Of a stretch of 60,000 nucleotides of DNA, positions 34,551 to 46,250 are shown in pieces. Positions within the stretch are counted from its first letter, which is position 1; every line of letters begins with the position of its first letter. Source of the stretch: Symsagittifera roscoffensis (Eukaryota; Xenacoelomorpha; Acoela; Convolutidae); assembly GCF_963678635.1 (NCBI RefSeq), contig NC_087069.1:8134633-8194632 (forward strand), read 5' to 3'. The position numbers were made by a program, and so were the translations under genes. The notes under the pieces were generated by a model. The model had not been told where the DNA came from. It saw only the letters and a list, made by a program, of their open reading frames with translations, and did not search any database.

Positions 34551-36780
34551 AAGTTTTACCTGTTTTTTAAAATTTCATCACTATTCTCGAACTTTCTCTT
34601 CAAAAACTAACCTTCTGTTTCCGAGGTTGATAGCTCAATCAAACTCCGGGAAATTCCATTTTTTGAACTTTTACCCAAATTTGAGATAAAGAATTCAATT
34701 AAAGGATCCAGAAGATGTTGTCTCTTTTAAATCAGCAGCTCTTTTTGCCACTTAAGCAGAGGAATAACTAGGGTTTTGCGTAAAGTCTATTTTAAAGTTT
34801 TGACAATTACGCATTTCCGTATCATGAAAATGTATGATTAAAAATATTAAATTAGGTTTGTCCAGCATTAGTTGGGTCACTAGTTCACTTCCAAGTAACC
34901 ATGGCGCAAATACGAGGACGTGAATGAATCTCCTAATTATCAGGCTGGAGATACAACTCCATAAAATTGAAATATTTTTTTTTGCTCAAATTTTTGCTGA
35001 ATTACCATTTTGATATTCAACGTTTTTCTCAAGTTGTATTTTAATCTTCTCATTTTTCCTTATTTCTTTTTGTTTTAGTATTGCACTTTATTGCACTCTG
35101 TGTAATAATTATTTCCAGTAAGTGCTTATTTTTGCGTGTATGCTCTCAAACGTGTATGCGTGTGTAAATACGCAGACTTTTGCAACATTTTTCTTTGACA
35201 GTTGCCGTATGATTATTTTTGGACATTTTTGTATTGCAATTTGACGAGTGCGGTTAAAATACGTGGAAAATTACGACACAGGTTAATTTATTACACTACT
35301 GGGTTTGCAAACGTTAGCGTATTATTTGTTACGAACGGTCTTTTTTACAAAAGTTTACAGAGTGTCATTGAAAACACATGGTTTTGCATTAAGCTGATTT
35401 ATTATGTGAATTAAAAACGGTTGCAAAAAAAAAGAAAAAAATGCTTGTAAAGCAAATTTGATAGCTTTGGGTATCCAGTTTGCGTTGTTTCCATTTTTTG
35501 AAGTTTTCAAAATTTGATGTTGTCTGATAGAGAAACCCTTAGCGTCTCATAAACGATCGGAACACGCATCAAAAAAATGTTTCCTGGATCAAACATGTTG
35601 CGTTTTTAGCGTCGCCCAGTGTACTGATATTTAGTTTCCAGAATAGGTTCAATGAATAAGAGTGTGAAGATTGGTTTTATGTTGTCTGATATTTTGGCCT
35701 GAATGTTCTGAATGCCGTTCAAAGTCTATGAAAAAGTTTTTGTTTGTCAAAAATTATTTGATAAAAATAAATAATTTGATTTCTTTTCCGGTTTGATTCA
35801 TACCTCCCTCCGCTCCGCTATTTAAGGTATAAAGTGACATAATTGTGTCTGGTAAAGCATTGATAATAGCAAATTGCTGGTCTCATTTCAATTTAGAACG
35901 ATACAGTGCTGATTTAAATTAACCAGTCAAAACGCGTTAAACTTGAAATTTAAAACGCATTTTTCTCAAATTGGGTTGAGTTTAGGTGAAAACTTATCAC
36001 GACAAAACTTGCCTAAAATATAAGCAGAACTAATATGGTGTAATTTGTTTTGCAAAATTCGGGCCCAAAATTTTACCCCAAAAATGGGTCATTTTGGCTT
36101 TTCTTAGTTAATAAAAAATTACGCCAAAAATACCCGGTCGATCACAGACATAATTATATCAAAGGGAGCCTCTTACATAGCCCAACAAACTTTAAAAAGG
36201 GTATAATCTCCAAATTATTGTACAAGTTATTTTATTTTTGTTTTATAAACAAAAAAGGTCGTTTTTACTATATAAAACACCAACTTTTTATTTAAAAACA
36301 ATTTTTAAACAACTTGCAAAATTTTTTTGGAGAGAATACCCTTCATAACACTTGTTGGGCTACGTAAGAGGCGCCATTTGATATAATTATGTCTGTGATC
36401 GACTGGGTATTTGTGGCGTAATTTTTGATTAACTAAGAAAAGCCAAAATGACCCATTTTTGGGGTAAAATTTTGGGCCCGAATTTTGCAAAACAAATTAC
36501 ACCATATTAATTCTGCTTAAATTTTAGGCAAGTTTTGTCTTCATAAGTTTTCACCTAAAATCAACTCAATTTGAGAAAAATGGGTTTTAATTTTCAAGTT
36601 TAACGCGTTTTATCCGGTTAATTTAAATCAGCACTGTATATTTTACCGATTAAGCTTAAATAGCATGAAATATATCGCGCGTTAGTTATCGCAATTTGGC
36701 AATTTTCAAACCCCCAGAATTTTCGGAAAATAATCACAGGTTGTTTTTTAGTTATGACTTCCGGGTGCCAGTATGATATT
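34551..36780. repeat. Intron 1 tandem duplication, unit 1 (2.23 kb)
   Basis: The unit starts aagttttacctg and ends in gccagtatgatatt. It is followed directly by a second unit beginning with the same bases at 36,781. The units share long stretches with some percent divergence, for example aattaaaggatccagaagatg and gtgtatgctctcaaacgtgt. Unit 1 lacks about 75 bp and about 70 bp present in unit 2, and it alone contains the complete MITE. Confidence 0.88.
35904..36636. mobile_element. Foldback MITE with TA target duplication (Tc1/mariner-type ends)
   Basis: This 733-bp element begins CAGTGCTGATTTAAATTAAC and ends with the inverse complement, flanked on both sides by TA (35,902-35,903 and 36,637-36,638). 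The arms are about 320-330 bp long (35,904-36,231 and 36,304-36,636) and mostly complementary, with a ~70-bp AT-rich spacer. As a result, near-identical peptides are read from both strands. The CAGTG terminus plus TA duplication is the signature of Tc1/mariner superfamily elements. There is no transposase, so it is non-autonomous. Confidence 0.85.
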
Positions 36781-38330
36781 AAGTTTTACCTGTTTTTTAA
36801 AATTTCATCACTATTCTCGAACTTTTTCTTCAAAAACTAACCTGCTGTTTCCGAGGCTGATAGCTCAATCAAACTTACATTGTGCTTGAATTCTCCCTGC
36901 GTAATCTGTTGCAACATTTTTTTCTGTAGAAAAGACGATATGGACTCCAGGAAATTCCATTTTTTGAAATTTCACCCAAATTTGAGATAAATAATTCAAT
37001 TAAAGGATCCAGAAGATGTTGTCTCATTTAAATCAGCAGCTATTTTTGCTACTTAAGCAAAGGAATAACTAGGGTTTTGCGTAAAGTCCATTTTAAAGTT
37101 TTGACAATTACGCATTTCCGTATCATGAAAATGTATGATTAAAAATATTAAATTAGGTTTGTCCAGCATTAGTTGGATCACTAGTTCACTTCCAAGTGAC
37201 AGTGGCGCAAATACGAGGACGTGAATGAATCTCCTAATCATCAGTTTGGAGATACAACTCCATAAATTTGAAATAATTTTTTTTGCTCGAATTTTTGCTG
37301 CTTTATTGGTTACTAGTTTTAGTAAAAAATAAAACGGTCGTAATGCAGATGTGAGAACGTGATTTACCCAGTCTCAAAATTACCATTTTGATATTCAAAG
37401 TTTTTTTCAATTTGTATTATAATCTTCTCATTTTTCCTTATATCACTTTGTTTTAGTATTTCACCTTATTGCACTCAGTGTAATAATTATTTCCAGTAAG
37501 TGCTTTTTTTGCGTGTATGCTCTCAAACGTGTATGCGTGGGTAAATACGCAGACTTTTGCAACATTTTTACTTGACAGTTGCCGTATGATTTTTTTAAGA
37601 TTTTTTTTGTATTGCAATTTGACGAGTGGGGTTAAAATACGTGGAAAATTACGACACAGTTTAATATATTACACTACTGGGCTTGCAAACGTTAGCGTAT
37701 TATTTGTTACAAATGGTCATAGCCCAACAAAATTTAAAAAAGGGTATAATCTCCAAATTATTGTACAAGTTAATTTATTTTTGTTTGATAAACAAAAAAG
37801 GTCGTTTTTACTATATAAAACACCAACTTTTTATTTAAAAACAATTTTTAAACAACTTCCAAATTTCTTTTGGAGAGAATACCCTTCATAAAGTTTGTTG
37901 GTCTACATAAGAGGCGCCCTTTGATATAATTATGTCGTGATCGACTGGGTATTTTTGGTGTAATTTCTGATTAACTAAGAAAAGCCAAAATGACCCATTT
38001 TTGCGGTAAAATTTTGGGCACGAATTTTGCGAAACAAATTACACCATATTAATTCTGCTTAAATTTTAGGCAAGTTTTGTTTTCATAAGTTTTCATCTAA
38101 ACTCAACTCAATTTGAAAAAAATGGGTTTTAAGTTTCAAGTTTAACGCGTTTTATCCGGTTAATTTAAATCAGCTCTGTATATTTTACCGATCATGCTTA
38201 AATAGCATGAAATATATTGCGCGTTAGTTATCTCAAATTGGCAATTTTCAAACCCCCAGAATTTTCGGAAAAGAATCACAGGTTGTTTTTAGTTATGATT
38301 TCCGGGTGCCAGTATGAGATTAAGAATGAT
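36781..38330. repeat. Intron 1 tandem duplication, unit 2 (1.55 kb)
   Basis: Second copy of the 34,551-36,780 unit. At 37,717/37,718 the sequence jumps from tatttgttacaaatggt to catagcccaac, skipping about 836 bp of unit 1, including the left half of the MITE. The unit ends at ccagtatgagatt before unique DNA. Confidence 0.88.
37718..38178. mobile_element. Truncated copy of the foldback MITE
   Basis: This is the right part of the element at 35,904-36,636, carried by the tandem duplication: the end of the left arm, the spacer and the whole right arm. It ends at TTAAATCAGCTCTG followed by TA (38,179-38,180). The left terminal repeat is missing, so this is not an independent insertion. Confidence 0.82.
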
Positions 38331-38862
38331 GAGTCCTTAAAAACATGAGTCGTTAAAAAGTCGGAAATTGGTCTGGAGAAAAAACTAGCCCGAACTGTAA
38401 TATTCCGTCACTTTCGAAAGGTGATACAATAAAAAACTGTCAAATGCTTGAAACCAAATAGTGTCTAGCATAGTGCTATCTATTGATTCTACCAGAAAAG
38501 TACTGCAAAAAGAAATAAACATAATCTAACAAGTTTCAAGATCTATTCAGTTTTTCTTGTGAAAATCTTTCGAAGTAGTATCTTTTCATTTAAATCAACG
38601 TAATATAAATACAATAAAATTTGCTTCACTGCGTTTCAAATTCATTTTAAACTCAATTAAAGCCCTAATTCAGACGGGAGAAGTTTTGAATTTTCAAACG
38701 AGATTATTATTCCATTAAGTTTAAGAATTTTTTGACAATTTGAAAGTTTTTTAAAAAGTTTTTGGCAAATTGAAAATTAGTTTGCAAATAACTTGCCAGC
38801 CGAGAGAGTAAACAAAGTTACTCAATTCATGTTGTTTTTCTTCTTGATTACTTCTGTTTAAG
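38331..38862. other. Unique end of PQBP1 intron 1
   Basis: AT-rich DNA with no gene or repeat recognised. It ends in a polypyrimidine tract (gttgtttttcttcttgatta) and ag at 38,861-38,862, the 3' splice site of PQBP1 exon 2. Confidence 0.6.
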
Positions 38863-39352
38863 TGGCTGCTGAGGACAACGAAGAAGTTCTAGTTGAAGAT
38901 TACTCGGCGGAAAAAGACGCCAGCGATGCGGAAGAAGACAATTCATCTTCAAGCAGCGATGACGACACGACTGATAATGCAGATAAAAGTAGCCTCAGCA
39001 ATACCCACCTCAAATCAGCAGTACCGATCAAATCGGCACTGAAATCGTCTTCATCATTTAAGTCGAAGAAATCAGTAGGGGTCGTGACCAGACCGATTAG
39101 CCCCCCTCGAGGACCAGTTGAGGGGTGTCCGAATACTTCAAATCAGTACCACGAATGCTCTTTGTATTGTAAACAGAGGTATGGATTGAAAACAGGTGAA
39201 GAATTGACAATTGGGAAGCAAGTGAGAAAAAGTGTGGGCTTCTCGGGAGATACAAAGGAGCCGTCGGACAGTTCGTTTCCGAGGCCGGAAGATGAGGTCG
39301 AAGATAAAATTCCACTGCCTTCGTTTTGGATTAAAGTCATCGATCCTAAAAG
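38863..39352 (+). CDS. PQBP1: PQBP1 exon 2 (acidic region, CPN/C-H-C motif, start of WW domain)
   Basis: The exon reads AAEDNEEVLVEDYSAEKD, similar to the EEEIIAEDY of vertebrate PQBP1, then a Ser/Asp-rich acidic stretch and a basic Ser/Lys stretch. A conserved invertebrate/plant PQBP1 motif follows: EGCPNTSNQYHECSLYCKQRYG, given by its residues Cys, His, Cys, Cys at about 39,128-39,173. It ends with the first half of the WW domain (LPSFWIKVIDPK, first Trp present). Acceptor ag 38,861-38,862; an in-frame TAA directly upstream (38,859) confirms the exon cannot extend further 5'. Donor AAAAG|GTCC after 39,352 leaves phase 2, which joins to 55,571 to give Ser-Gly-Tyr. Confidence 0.9.
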
Positions 39353-40357
39353 GTCCGAATTGCTTATGTCTTGTGACCTTTTTCTTGCGTCTTGGGCTCT
39401 TTTCCCACCCTTGTAAAGTTCAAAAAATTATTCATACGGCAAGTCCCATGTAAGAAGTTTTGTAACAATTTGTTCACTTCTTCACATTGACACGTTCCAT
39501 CACAGTTTAGAAAATGAAAAGTAATTTTGAATAAATAGACTTTTGTAATTTAAGTTTCTAAAAAAAAACATTTAAAGGGGGACTAGAGAAGACCTTTTAT
39601 CTTGGAGCACAGGATAAAACCAAAATCATAAATTTTTAGAGACTAGAATCATCGAAACGAATTGTGCGAAAAATGTTATAACATAAAAAGAAATGGATTT
39701 TAGTTGAAGATGAAAGATACCGAAATTATCAATTGCGATAAAAATCAGATTAAAAAAGTAAACAATAAAAAAAGGTGGTTGGAAAAGTAGAAGTTTCAAC
39801 TGACCGGCGGTTGTTAGCATTTTGTTTTTCAGAACTGAAAAATCCATTAAGATGAGCTTCTGAGTTTAACTTTTTTGTCAATCTTAATAAAATTTTAAAA
39901 TGCTCGTAAGCAGGGGAGTTCCTAAATCGATAGAATTGTATTTAAAAGAAATATCATATGAACAGTCTCTGAGCATTTGAAAATCAGTTAACTTGGAGAT
40001 TGAATGCAACATCTATAAATATATACACCATATTCTCTTATATCTTCAAGACATGCGTTTATTTCTGTGCGTTAAGCGAAATTCAAGGTGACTGGAAGAT
40101 CTTCCGTCTTTGATATTCATGAAGTTTGCAGAACCGAGTTCCCATTCTCGTTGGTGCTCTATACATGCATGCTGCCCATGTCGTTTTTGCCTGCTGCTTT
40201 TTCACACTCGGCGATGTTGTTATTCCACGATTCTCTCAAGAAAGGCGAGGCTCTTTCTTTTAGATTTCCTGGCTGCCTTCAGGGGCACCACTGTTGATTC
40301 ACTGCTTTCATCATTTTTCCCTTTGTTGTTCCATTCAATTACTAATTAAGAAATGTT

Positions 40358-40358
40358 A

Positions 40359-40390
<32 letters not shown>

Positions 40391-40391
40391 A
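40358..40391. repeat. (AAAG)n microsatellite
   Basis: About eight and a half perfect AAAG units. Confidence 0.97.
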
Positions 40392-40540
40392 TTTATACAA
40401 ATACATTTACAAAAAATAAAATAAAAATTAAACAAATTAAGAATGTTGATTACTTATTAATATATGTTCTGTTCTGGGTGAGTGTTTCAAGTTCTGTTTC
40501 ATAACTGATTTTCCAGGTGTTAGCCACTTGCCTATTGGTC

Positions 40541-40579
40541 GTGGCAGATATCGTAGCTGTGCGAACTACTATCTGCCAC
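40541..40579. other. Inverted repeat / hairpin
   Basis: GTGGCAGATA (40,541-40,550) pairs with TATCTGCCAC (40,570-40,579). A further GTAG/CTAC pairs inside after a 2-base bulge, giving a ~14-bp stem around a 9-base loop. Confidence 0.75.
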
Positions 40580-41192
40580 TACTGTGCATTATGACTACGT
40601 TGAGGTTTCTGCGAATATCCGAACAGTTCGTTTTCTGAACTTCCTTGCTTTTGAGGCTTCGTCGAAGCCTGTCCAATGTGTTTGCTTTGGCATCTGGGAG
40701 TTGCGTTGGTTCTATTCCAAAAATTACTAGAAAAGGCCTTGTCTTGGGCAACCTCCATCTTTATTGCATGTTGATGGCAATGGTTGACTTTCAATATGAA
40801 CTAATGTAGCTCACACTGTATTTGGCTGCTGTTGATAAACTGAATACTTGTTTTTCTTCTTTAAAAACAAGCTAAAGAACTGAAGACAAGATAATCTCCG
40901 GTCAGCCAGAGTCTTAACTCGAAGGTTAACTATTTAAGGATAGCTAAGCTATGGCTATCCTACAAGAGCTTACCTGGTAAATTGCAGCGCTTGTGCGGTT
41001 TGACCCCGTAATCATATGATTGCTGGGCACCATCACTACCGATGCGCCACAACGCCACGCTTGATGTTGTTATTTCAATTTCCAGCTCAAAGCTGCTCGT
41101 TTCTCTTCCTGCTGGACCTTAAGGCCGTATACCGATGCTATTACAAAGTGTCCTAATCGTAGCGATACAATTATGTTATATGCATCTATACT

Positions 41193-41600
41193 CTACATTT
41201 GCATTGCAACACTGAGTGGTGTGAACGGAGTAGTCGCCGTCCTGTATCCCGTTGTAGTAAGTTTCTTAAATTTTGGTCCATGATAGCACATACTTAAGTT
41301 TCGAAAATGCATGTGGCGCGATTTGGTTTTTGTCGCTTGACTCTGAATTATGATTTCATAATATAAATTTGAGTTAGACAACAACTGAACGAGTTCTTGG
41401 GGGAAAATGGTTTCGTCTTGCGTTTTTTAAAGATCTGTGGTAAACCTTTGGTTATTGCAGGTGAAGAGGACTCTTTTTCATCAATTCTCTCTTTGCTGAA
41501 GGACCTTTTTTTGTCGATTTTCTTGATGATGTTGCAACTGTTCACAATGAAGTAAGCCTTTTAACCGAAGTAGGTCTCATGAGCTAGGACTTCTTGATTA
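41193..41600 (-). other. Unique flank at the 3' (minus-strand) end of the antisense array
   Basis: On the minus strand, downstream of the first array unit, two overlapping ORFs occur (41,348-41,545 and 41,193-41,384). The first is Lys/Ser-rich (KKIDKKRSFSKERIDEKESS-like). It is not repeated in the other units. It could be a terminal exon of the ancestral antisense gene or simply flanking DNA; no family is recognised. Confidence 0.2.
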
Positions 41601-41825
41601 GGTAGATACTTTTCTCGGTGGGTAGTTCTGTTGTTGTTTGTCTCTAGCAATTTGCAGCTTCAGATCCTCGGTTTTAGCTCTAAGGTGACTTGTTGGGCCT
41701 GAAGTTAATTTCATTGCTCGGCAGGCACACTCAAAACTCCTACTGCAGTCACTTTCTGTGATTTCGGGGTGCGTAACTGGTTGAAGATCCCAGTCAGACC
41801 ACTTACGAGGATGGTAATCTGTCAT
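41598..41825 (-). pseudogene. Array unit 1: Gln/Lys-rich segment, minus strand
   Basis: A 75-codon frame reads DYHPRKWSDWDLQPVTHPEI, then CSRSFECACRAMK, then a helical EDLKLQIARDKQQQN-like tail. The tail recurs as EDLKLKIARDKEGQ in the 51,942-52,223 unit, but in a different relative frame to the WSDWDLQ part. Function unknown. Confidence 0.4.
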
Positions 41826-42005
41826 GTAAGCAATAAGCTACAATTAAATAAGCATACAATGGGTAGTCGCTGTTTCAAAACAATTTTCGATGTCATCTTT
41901 TTTTGCTGCCTTGTCTTTCGGTAGAATTATTATTTTGTCACGCCATTTAATATCATTATAAATGCCACAAAAAACATGAAGCGTTTCTTGGTTGCTCGAC
42001 ATGTT

Positions 42006-42556
42006 TCAATAAATGCAGGCTGCATATATGTTTATCAGTCCCATTTTATGAACTGAAATAGTTGAAGCTTCGATTTCACAGAGCTTTTCTATTAAAAGAG
42101 ACTGGTGATATACGCTAAGGTGAAAATTTTGATTACCAGTGTTTTCTGCGGATTTTTCTTTGAGCGTTTCAAACATTGCTTGCAAGTTTTCGAACAACTT
42201 ACGAGCAACTTCAAATCGCAATCAAAAACTTTGCTTGCTTTTTTCTCGAGTTATTGTAAATCTGTTCATAACTCGATGTATCGGTAACACTCGGAGCTAT
42301 AGTTTGTAGTAACTTTCGATAAGTATGACTTAGTAGATCTCGTGTCTGATTCTGCAAATCAAACAATTTGTCATGCATGGTTTTTATTTCGCTTCAGTTT
42401 TTTAATTTTCAATTTGAATATTTCTTCTCTTTTTGTCTCTTGTTTCAACCTCTTTTTGGCTTTTTTTTTAATTTCCGCCAATTGCTCAAGTTTTAGCTTT
42501 GAGTTCTGACGGTTTTTTCTCTCATGGCTGAAGCTTTGCTTGATATGATTTCCCAT
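42006..42556 (-). pseudogene. Array unit 1: basic and Leu-rich coil segments, minus strand
   Basis: 42,371-42,556 encodes a strongly basic, heptad-like stretch (SFSHERKNRQNSKLKLEQLA, then KKRLKQETKREEIFKLKIKK). Immediately downstream on the minus strand, in another frame, the MHDKLFDLQ...TIAPSVTDTSSYEQIYNNS text seen in all units is readable, followed by KVFDCDLK. The adjoining 42,006-42,221 frame gives RKLFENLQAMFETLKEKSAE. This looks like a coiled-coil region broken by an intron or frameshift. No family is named. Confidence 0.45.
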
Positions 42557-45199
42557 GCATTTTGCTTAAACCGTTATGCCTCGTATTTTACAAAACTGTG
42601 CAGATAAAACTCTGCTATGAACATGTTAATGGTTCTTTTATTTCTGAAACGACCGTTAAATTGCCTCTCCGAATATGTGAGACAAGCATTTTTTGCACAA
42701 ACACTCAGTGGCTGCAGCGTCATCTTGTTTTTCAGAGCAACGACAGAGTTTGATGTTCGGGAAAGTTATTTTCCAGATGATACAAATAGATCCAGTCTCT
42801 AAAGTGTCTTTAAATATCCTGGTTTCTTTAAAAAAAATCAGCTAAGTTGGTTTTTTTTCCCATTTGGTCTAAATTGTGGCATGCCACATAAAATTGTATT
42901 TGTTATTTTCAGTCTGAAAAGTTTTTTGTGTTATTTTTTCAAACTTAGCCCAAAACTTGTTCTACATCTTTTCGCTGTTTAGCTAGAAGTTTTTTTTGCG
43001 ACACAATCTTGTGAAGTCGAGGACCACTTGACTTCAAAATTCGAAGTGTAGTATCAATTTGTCAGTAACCTAACGTCATGCGCTTTACCAAGTAGAGGTT
43101 TGTTCATTCGTCGCATGAAGCCGCTGGTGTGATCATGCTATTGTGTCCTTTTTAGAGTTTGATCTCGTTTCTCGCGATATTGTCTTTGCTTAAAAGACAA
43201 TCTGTCCTTCCTTGTCTCTGGCTATTTTCAGCTTCACGTCCTCCATATTAGCTATGAAGCTGTCATGTCGTTCTTGATGTTGATTTCATTGCTCGGGAGG
43301 CGCACTCAAAACTCCTACTGCAATCGTTTTCTGTGATTTGAGGATGCGCGACTGGTTGAAGATCCCAGTCAGATCATTTACGAGGATGGTAATCTGTCGT
43401 ATAAGCAATAAGCTACAAATAATGAGCATACATTGGGTATTCGCATGGTTCAAAACAATTTTCGATCTCATCTTTTTTGCTACCTTGTCTTTCGGTAGAA
43501 CTATTAGTTAACCACGCCATTTGGGATCAACATAATTGAACCTTGGATTTCACAGGGCTTCCTTTTCTATCTATCAGACTGGTGATATACACTTACGTAA
43601 AAAAAAATTGATTACCAAAGTTTTTTGAACCTGCAGATATTTCCATGAGCGTTTCAAATTTGCCTGCAAGTTTTCGAACAATTTACGAGCATCTTCAAAT
43701 CGCAATCAAAAACTTTGATTTTTCTTTTCGAGTTTATTGTAAATCTCTTCATAACTCGATATATCGGTAGCACTCGGAGCTATAGTTTGTAGTAATCTTC
43801 GATTAGAATGACTAAGCAGTTCTCGTGTCATTTTCTGCACAACCAAATCTTTGTCTTGCATGGTTTTTGTTTCACTTGAGTTTTAATCTTTCAATTTGAG
43901 TATTTCCTCTTTTTTGTCTCTTGTTTCAATCTTGGTGGCTTTTTTGTTATTTCTGCCAATAGCCTAATTTTTAACTTTGGGTTTTGACGGTTTTTCCTCT
44001 CTTGGCTGAAGCTTTGCTTGCTATGGTTTCCCATGCTTTTTGATTAAACCGCTAGGCCTCATATTTGACAAAACTCTGTGCAGATAAAACTCTGCTATGA
44101 ACATGTTAATGGTTCTTTTCTTTCTGAAACGACCATTCAATTGCCTCTCCGAGTTTGCCAGACAAGGCATCTTCCGCACAAATACTTAGTGGCCGCGGCG
44201 TCATCTTGTGGTTCAGCTCTGGCAACGACAGAGTTTGATGTTCGGTAAAGAAAGTTACTTCACAAATGACACAAACAGATGCAGTCCCGAAAGTATCTTG
44301 AAATTTTAAAGTTCCTTACTCGGCAAGCGCACTCAGAACTTAGAATGTAGTATTTTTCTGTGATTTGAGCATACGGAACTGATTGAAGATCCCAGTCAGA
44401 CAACTTACGAGGACGGTAATCTATGGTTTAAGCAAGCAGCCACAAAGAATGAGCATACACTGGGTAGTCACTTGGTTCAAAACAATTTTCGATATGATAT
44501 TTTATTCGCTGTCGTTTCTTTCGGTTGAATAATTATTTTGTCACGCCTTTATATATAGATAAAACACATGGAGAATTTTTTTGTTGCTTGAGAGTTTTTA
44601 ACATATGCAGGCTTGTCCAAATGTTGATCAACCTCATTTTATCAACTGAAAGAGCTTCGATTTCATATATTGCTGCTTCTACTCTTTTAATTGAGAGTGG
44701 TGATATACGATTAAGTAACAAAATTTTGGCTACCAAATTTTTCTGAATCTGCGTGTGTTTCAATGAGTGTTTTAAACTTTGCGCCAAGTTTTTGAAAAAA
44801 AATTGCTTGCTTTTATTTTAAATCGTATACCGAGTTATTGTTTATCGGTACATAACTCGGTATATCGGTAGCTGCCGGAGCTATAGTTTGTTCCAATCTT
44901 CGATTAAATTGACTAAGCAGTTCTCGTGTCATTTTCTGCAAATTCAACAATTTGTCATACATGCTTTTTAGTTCACTCGATTTTCTATCTTACAATTGGA
45001 ATGTTTCGACTTTTTTCATCTCTTGTTTCCATCTTTGTAGCTTTTTTTACTTTATTCCGCCAATAGCTCAAGTTTAAGTTTTGAGTTCTGGAGGTTTTTC
45101 TTCTCATGGCTGAAGCTGGTGCTTGCTATGATTTCCCATGCTTTTAGATTAAATCGGTATGTCTCGTTTTTTTACAAAACTCAGTGCAGATAAAACTGT

Positions 45200-46250
45200 G
45201 CTATGAACTTGTTAGTGGTTCGTTTCTTTCTGAAACGACCATTCAATTGCCTCTCCGAGTTTGCCAGACAAGTCATCTTTCGCACAAATACTTAGTGGCC
45301 ATGGCGTCATCTTGTGGTTCAGCTCTGGCAACGACAGAATTTGATATTCGGTAAAGTTACTTCACATATGACACTGAAATGACCATTGAAATGCCTCTCC
45401 GAGTTTTTGAGACAAGGCATTTTCCGCACAAACACACAATGGCTGCAGATTCATCTTGTTTTTCAGAGCAGCTCTAGCAACGACATAGTTTGATGTTTGG
45501 GAAAGTTACTTCTCAAGTGACACAAATAGATCCAGTCTCTAAAGTAGTTAAAATAACCTGGCGTCAAGATGGTTGCTGATAATTTGGTGCAGCTAAAACT
45601 GAGTAAGTTGATGGTTATTTTTTTTCCATATCGACCAATAGATAGCCTTTTCGAGTGTGATATGAGGCAGTTTCCGCTTAAGCACTCTACAGCTGTAGCT
45701 TCATCTTGCTTTACTGAGCAGCTTTGGCAACGACAGAGTTTGATTTCGGGAAAGTTATTTGTCAAGTGATCCAGTCTTCCCTAAGTTACTTCTCATTTAG
45801 ATCCAGTCTCTAAAGTAGTTTAAAATAACCTAGTGTTAATGTGGGTGCATAAGCATGCTGATCTTTTCTTTTCATACCGAACATTAAATTGCCTCTCCGA
45901 GTATGTGAGAGAAGGCTTTTTTCGCACAAACTTTCAGTGGCGGCAGCGACATCTTGTTTTTCATGATGTTTGGGAAAGTTACTTCTCAAGTGACACAAAT
46001 AGATCCAGTCTCATAAGTAGCCTAAAATAACCCAGAGTTAAGATGGGTGCAGATAAACTGGTGCAAATGAACTGTGAGTAAGTATGTTGATGGTTCGATG
46101 TGAGACAAGGCAGTTATCGCGCAAACACTCACTGGGTGCATATTCATCTTGTTCTTCAGAGCAACTCTGGGAATTACAGCGCTTCATTTTCAGTAAAGAT
46201 AGTTCACAAATGACACAAACAGATTCAGTCTCTGAAGTACTTTAAAATAT
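45200..46250 (-). repeat. Cluster of five zinc-finger segments in one array unit
   Basis: The segment carrying the Cys/His motif (plus-strand marker cctctccgag ... gacaaggca ... ttttcagagca) is present about five times, near 45,247, 45,393, 45,640, 45,890 and 46,100, spaced about 150-250 bp. Other units have one or two. Minus-strand text of the 45,463-45,765 copy reads LCRCQSCSVKQDEATAVECL then CLISHSKR. This explains the extra length of the 44.3-46.7 kb unit. Confidence 0.65.

Larger units (their letters stand above)
39353..41190. other. PQBP1 intron 2, 5' unique part
   Basis: No host exon is seen. The ORFs at 39,626-40,794 are short, overlap on both strands and have no recognisable motif. 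The stretch contains an (AAAG)n tract and a hairpin, listed separately. The 40,080-40,350 segment ending in the (AAAG)n run could be the 3' end of a decayed retroelement, but I recognise no domain. Confidence 0.5.

Noticed and set aside
36050-36490. Two near-identical peptides on opposite strands (MQNSGPKFYPKNG-like) as genes
   Set aside because: They are the two arms of the foldback MITE read from either strand.
40088-40349. Overlapping ORFs before the (AAAG)n tract as a retroelement protein
   Set aside because: No RT, endonuclease or other motif could be recognised in any frame.
44525-46030. Plus-strand ORFs across the 41-55 kb array
   Set aside because: They are opposite-strand shadows of the minus-strand segments and carry no recurring motif structure of their own.
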